DNA of 64,000 bases, taken from positions 372,001 through 436,000 of the forward strand of contig NZ_JBBIFX010000001.1 in assembly GCF_037543845.1 (NCBI RefSeq). The letters are read 5' to 3'. This DNA comes from Gymnodinialimonas ulvae (lineage in GTDB: Bacteria; Pseudomonadota; Alphaproteobacteria; Rhodobacterales; Rhodobacteraceae). Under the pieces are notes generated by a model. That model was not told the origin of the DNA and ran no database searches. It saw nothing but the letters and a program-made list of their open reading frames with translations. How positions within the stretch are numbered: position 1 is the first letter of the stretch; the number at the start of each line of letters is the position of its first letter. The position numbers and the translations under genes were made by a program. This document shows, piece after piece, positions 60,837 through 64,000 of this stretch.

Positions 60837-62348
60837 ATGGAAATCTTCTCATTAATTGCCGACGGCGTGGGCACGGCGGTACAGCCGATCAACCTGATGC
60901 TGATCGTTGTCGGGGTGACCGTCGGGCTGTTCATCGGCGCGATGCCCGGGTTGGGATCGGTCAACGGGGTGGCGATCCTGTTGCCGGTGACGTTCCTTGT
61001 GCCGCCGGCATCCGCGATCATTTTCCTCGCCGCGATTTACTATGGCGCGATGTATGGCGGCGCGATTTCATCGGTGGCGCTTGGCATTCCCGGGGCCTCA
61101 ACGGCCGTGGCGACCACGTTCGACGGGCGGCCATTGGCGCTTCAGGGCCGTGCGAGCCTCGCCCTGGTGACCGCGGCGCTTGCTTCCTTCGTCGGTGGCA
61201 CGGTCGCCACGGTGTTCTTCAGCCTTTTCGCGCCGCTTCTGGCTGATGTGGCACTGTCTTTCGGACCACCGGAGATCTTTGCCCTGATGCTGCTGGCCTT
61301 CGCGACCTTCGTGGGCCTGGGCGGCGATGACATCCCCAAGACGATCTTCTCGATCTGCTTTGGCCTCGTGCTCGCGACGGTCGGGTTCGACACCATCTCC
61401 GGCGAGCCGCGTCTTGTTTTGTTTGACATCCAGGGTTTCCTGCGCGGGATTGGCTTTATCGTTCTGGCCATCGGCGTCTACGGCATTGGAGAGATGCTAT
61501 GGACCATCGAACAAACCCGCGGCGAGGTCACCACAACCAATCCAAAGATGACCGCGCGCGGCCTTGTCTCCGACACCAAGGAGGCCGTGCGCAGGGGCTG
61601 GAAAGGCACATGGATCGGCTCGATCCTCGGCTTTTTCGTCGGCGTCCTGCCTGCGGCGGGGGCCACCCCGGGCTCGCTGATGGCCTACGGTGTGGCCAAG
61701 ATGACCTCGCGCACGCCCGAGGAATATGGCCGTGGCTCTCCGGATGGCGTCGCCGCTCCGGAGGCTGCCAATAATTCGGCCTCTACCGGGTCCATGCTGC
61801 CGATGCTGACCCTCGGCATTCCCGGCTCGCCCACCACCGCGATCTTGCTTGGGGGCATGGTCATGTGGGGCCTGACGCCCGGCCCGCGCCTGTTCGTGGA
61901 CGAAAGCGAATTCGTCTGGGGCCTGATCGGGTCATTCTATATCTCCAACCTCGTGGCGGTTCTGATCAACCTCGCGTTCATCCCGCTGTTCGTGTGGATG
62001 TTGCGGATGCCGTTCACGATCCTCGCGCCGCTGATCTTCGTGCTGTCGATCATCGGGGGCTTCGCCGCCTCGCGGAGCATGCATGATCTTTGGCTGATCG
62101 TGATCTTCGGCATCGCCGCATTCTTCATGCGCAAGTTTGACTACCCGCTGGCCCCCGCCGTTCTGGCCATCGTTCTTGGCCCTATCGCCGAGCCGACCTT
62201 GCGCCAATCGCTGTTGTTGTCCTCGGGCGATCCGTCGATCTTCTTCACCCGTCCCATCGCCGCGCCAATCATGGTGATCGCGATCATCTTGATCCTGTGG
62301 CCCGCCGTGAAGCTGATCCGGCGCAAGCGGCAGGCGGCCACGGACTGA
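60837..62348 (+). CDS. Tripartite tricarboxylate transporter large permease (TctA family)
   Basis: The 503-residue protein has twelve or so membrane segments. The TctA signatures appear as GLFIGAMPGLGSVNGVAILLP near the N-terminus and YGAMYGGAISSVALGIPGA after that, with the repeat ANNSASTGSMLPMLTLGIPGSPTTAILLG in the second half. The gene completes the tctC-tctB-tctA unit, which uses an ion gradient to take up carboxylates. It is followed 79 bp downstream by the acyl-CoA synthetase gene, so uptake and activation may be linked. Confidence 0.95.
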   Translation: MEIFSLIADGVGTAVQPINLMLIVVGVTVGLFIGAMPGLGSVNGVAILLPVTFLVPPASAIIFLAAIYYGAMYGGAISSVALGIPGASTAVATTFDGRPLALQGRASLALVTAALASFVGGTVATVFFSLFAPLLADVALSFGPPEIFALMLLAFATFVGLGGDDIPKTIFSICFGLVLATVGFDTISGEPRLVLFDIQGFLRGIGFIVLAIGVYGIGEMLWTIEQTRGEVTTTNPKMTARGLVSDTKEAVRRGWKGTWIGSILGFFVGVLPAAGATPGSLMAYGVAKMTSRTPEEYGRGSPDGVAAPEAANNSASTGSMLPMLTLGIPGSPTTAILLGGMVMWGLTPGPRLFVDESEFVWGLIGSFYISNLVAVLINLAFIPLFVWMLRMPFTILAPLIFVLSIIGGFAASRSMHDLWLIVIFGIAAFFMRKFDYPLAPAVLAIVLGPIAEPTLRQSLLLSSGDPSIFFTRPIAAPIMVIAIILILWPAVKLIRRKRQAATD

Positions 62349-62427
62349 CACCTACCCAATAGACCCGAACTGCCCTATAGAGCGGCGCCACAACCCGCGC
62401 CCCCTTAGCGATACGGAAAGCGAGACC

Positions 62428-63939
62428 ATGCACACACTTGAAGACCTGATCCAGCGGCACCCAGACGGCGCCAACGCCATCGGCGCACCCGGCCGTGACT
62501 GGATGACCTATGCCGATCTCAAGGCGCTCACCCAGGATGTGCGCAAGACTCTGCGCCGCGCCGGTATCAGCGCACAGGATCGTGTGGCGATTGTGCTGCC
62601 CAACGGGCCCGAGATGGCGGCGGCCTTTGTCGCGGTGGCGCAATCGGCCACCACCGCGCCCCTGAACCCGGCCTACAAGGAAGACGAATTCGCCTTCTAT
62701 CTCGAAGATCTGAAGGCGTCCGCGATCATTGTCGAGGCGGGCTACGACGGACCCGCGCGCGCCGCTGCGAACCGCTTTGGCATGGGCGTGATCGAGTTGA
62801 CCGCGACGGACCCTGCGGGCAGTTTCACGCTCTCCACCGATATGGAAGGCAGCGCGCCCGAGGCTGCCCCCGCCGCCGATGATGTCGCCTTGATCCTGCA
62901 CACATCCGGCACGACATCGCGGCCCAAGATCGTGCCACTCCTGCAATCCAACGTGGCGGCGTCTGCCGAGAACATTCGCGCTTCGCTGGCCCTGACGCCC
63001 GACGATTGCTGCCTCAACGTCATGCCGCTGTTTCACATCCACGGCCTGATTGCCGCGGTCAGCGCATCGCTCGCCGCCGGTGCCTCGATCAGCTGCGCGC
63101 CGGGATTTGATGCGCTCAAGTTCTACGGCTGGCTCGAAGGGGTGGACCCCAGCTGGTACACCGCCGTTCCGACCATGCACCAGGCCATCCTTGCCCGCGC
63201 GCCGCGCAATGCCGAGATCATCAAAAACGCCCGCCTGCGCCTGTTGCGTTCGTCGTCGTCGTCCTTGCCGGGGCCGGTCATGACACAATTGGCCGAGACC
63301 TTCGGCGCGCCCGTGGTCGAAGCCTACGGCATGACCGAAGCGGCCCACCAGATGTGCTGCAATCCGATCGAGCCCGGCCGCCAGAAACCTGGCGCTGTGG
63401 GTCTCGCTGCAGGCCCTGAGGTGCGCATCGCACACGAGGTCGAGGACCGCCTAATCGATGGTGTCGGCGAAGTCTCCATCTCTGGGCCCAACGTAACGCC
63501 CGGCTATGAGGCCAACCCGGAAGCCAATGAGAAGAACTTCTTCGAGGCCGAGGGCAAGCGCTGGTTCCGCACCGGCGACCAGGGCATGTTCGATGCCGAT
63601 GGGTTCCTGTCCTTGACTGGCCGCCTGAAGGAAATCATAAACCGCGGCGGCGAGAAAATCAGCCCGCTTGAGGTCGATGGCGTATTGTCCGACCATCCCG
63701 CTGTCGGCCAATGCGTGACCTTCGCCGTCCCCCACGACAAACTGGGCGAAGACGTCGCCGCAGCCGTGGTTCTGAAGGAGGGACAATCGGCCACCGACCG
63801 TGAGATCCGCGATTTCGCGTCCGAGCGTCTCGCGGCCTTCAAAGTGCCGCGCAAGGTCCTGATCCTCGATGAGATCCCGAAGGGCGCGACGGGCAAGTTG
63901 CAACGCATCGGGCTGGCCGAGAAACTGGGTCTGGGGTGA
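62428..63939 (+). CDS. Acyl-CoA synthetase, oxalate-CoA-ligase-like (AAE3/Pcs60 branch)
   Basis: The 503-residue adenylate-forming enzyme has ILHTSGTTSRPKIVPL (P-loop), VVEAYGMTEAAHQM (motif A5), RTGDQGMFDADGFLSL, GRLKEIINRGGEKISP (hinge) and the catalytic Lys near KGATGKLQR. The SSSSSLPGPVMTQLAETFGAP region and the NPxEPGRQKPGAVG segment resemble oxalate-CoA ligases of the AAE3/Pcs60 group more than long-chain ligases. It probably activates a small, possibly dicarboxylic, acid. Placed right behind TctA, it may act on the imported substrate. A PanE-like gene follows at once. Confidence 0.85.
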   Translation: MHTLEDLIQRHPDGANAIGAPGRDWMTYADLKALTQDVRKTLRRAGISAQDRVAIVLPNGPEMAAAFVAVAQSATTAPLNPAYKEDEFAFYLEDLKASAIIVEAGYDGPARAAANRFGMGVIELTATDPAGSFTLSTDMEGSAPEAAPAADDVALILHTSGTTSRPKIVPLLQSNVAASAENIRASLALTPDDCCLNVMPLFHIHGLIAAVSASLAAGASISCAPGFDALKFYGWLEGVDPSWYTAVPTMHQAILARAPRNAEIIKNARLRLLRSSSSSLPGPVMTQLAETFGAPVVEAYGMTEAAHQMCCNPIEPGRQKPGAVGLAAGPEVRIAHEVEDRLIDGVGEVSISGPNVTPGYEANPEANEKNFFEAEGKRWFRTGDQGMFDADGFLSLTGRLKEIINRGGEKISPLEVDGVLSDHPAVGQCVTFAVPHDKLGEDVAAAVVLKEGQSATDREIRDFASERLAAFKVPRKVLILDEIPKGATGKLQRIGLAEKLGLG

Positions 63940-63949
63940 GGGAAAAGCC

Positions 63950-64000
63950 ATGAAAATCTGCATTTTCGGCGCAGGCGCCATCGGCGGCTACATGGGCGCA
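63950..64000 (+). CDS. 2-dehydropantoate 2-reductase-like protein (partial, N-terminus only)
   Basis: Seventeen codons are visible: MKICIFGAGAIGGYMGA, a Rossmann start with GAGAIGG, typical of the ApbA/PanE ketopantoate reductase family. It begins 11 bp after the synthetase stop with GGAAAAG upstream and is cut by the window end. In catabolic clusters such reductases often act on 2-keto acids other than ketopantoate. Confidence 0.75.
   Translation, partial: MKICIFGAGAIGGYMGA

Overview
The window reads as chromosomal DNA of a GC-rich alphaproteobacterium of the Rhodobacteraceae, most likely a marine Roseobacter-group member. The main reasons are the marker-gene order (yceD-rpmF-plsX-fabH-ihfA; prfA-prmC followed by a DUF4167 gene; lptF-lptG-lptD-surA-pdxA-rsmA), the Roseobacter-like transporter mix (TctABC, branched-chain ABC), the strong use of ATGA/GTGA start-stop overlaps, and short GC-rich intergenic repeats ending in CCCCGAGGTATTT-like cores. 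The assignment is inferred from gene content and order only. No rRNA, tRNA, CRISPR array, prophage or insertion sequence was found.

Positions 1-37500 are mostly housekeeping. On the minus strand lie DUF177(yceD)-rpmF-plsX-fabH-ihfA (fatty acid, phospholipid and ribosome functions, IhfA cut by the window edge). Then come a BamE-like lipoprotein, OlsB, a GNAT/FemAB-like protein, tyrS divergent from anmK, a DUF985 cupin coupled to an orphan membrane histidine kinase, eno, two EamA transporters, a Fur-family regulator, a DUF533 protein, selO, a nucleoside hydrolase, prfA-prmC, DUF4167, the LPS-transport operon lptF-lptG-lptD-surA-pdxA-rsmA, pepA-holC, a retropepsin-like protease, MarC, an ABC-F ATPase, an MFS pump and ndk.

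Positions 37500-64000 are accessory and catabolic. After a gene-poor stretch holding a 32-residue small ORF, there is a three-gene translationally coupled cassette (diaminopropionate-ammonia-lyase-like PLP enzyme, M24 hydrolase, Asp/Glu-racemase-like enzyme) that resembles ectoine-utilisation enzymes, followed by a zinc alcohol dehydrogenase and a nitroreductase. Next is the most unusual unit: a fumarate-reductase/succinate-dehydrogenase-like complex (FeS, two small membrane subunits, flavoprotein), whose flavoprotein has Cys where the FAD-linking His normally sits. It is overlapped directly by a split class I fumarase/tartrate-dehydratase-like pair. A 33-residue micro-ORF exactly fills the gap between the two hydratase subunits, overlapping both neighbours' stop/start codons.

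A LysR-TSUP pair, a complete branched-chain-type ABC transporter with a Tat-type binding protein, a small RTX protein, an FAH-family enzyme, a universal stress protein, a TctCBA tricarboxylate transporter and an oxalate-CoA-ligase-like acyl-CoA synthetase follow. The last gene, a 2-dehydropantoate-reductase-like ORF, is cut by the window end. Together the right half looks like an uptake and oxidation region for small di- or tricarboxylic acids and related metabolites; the actual substrates cannot be read from the sequence.
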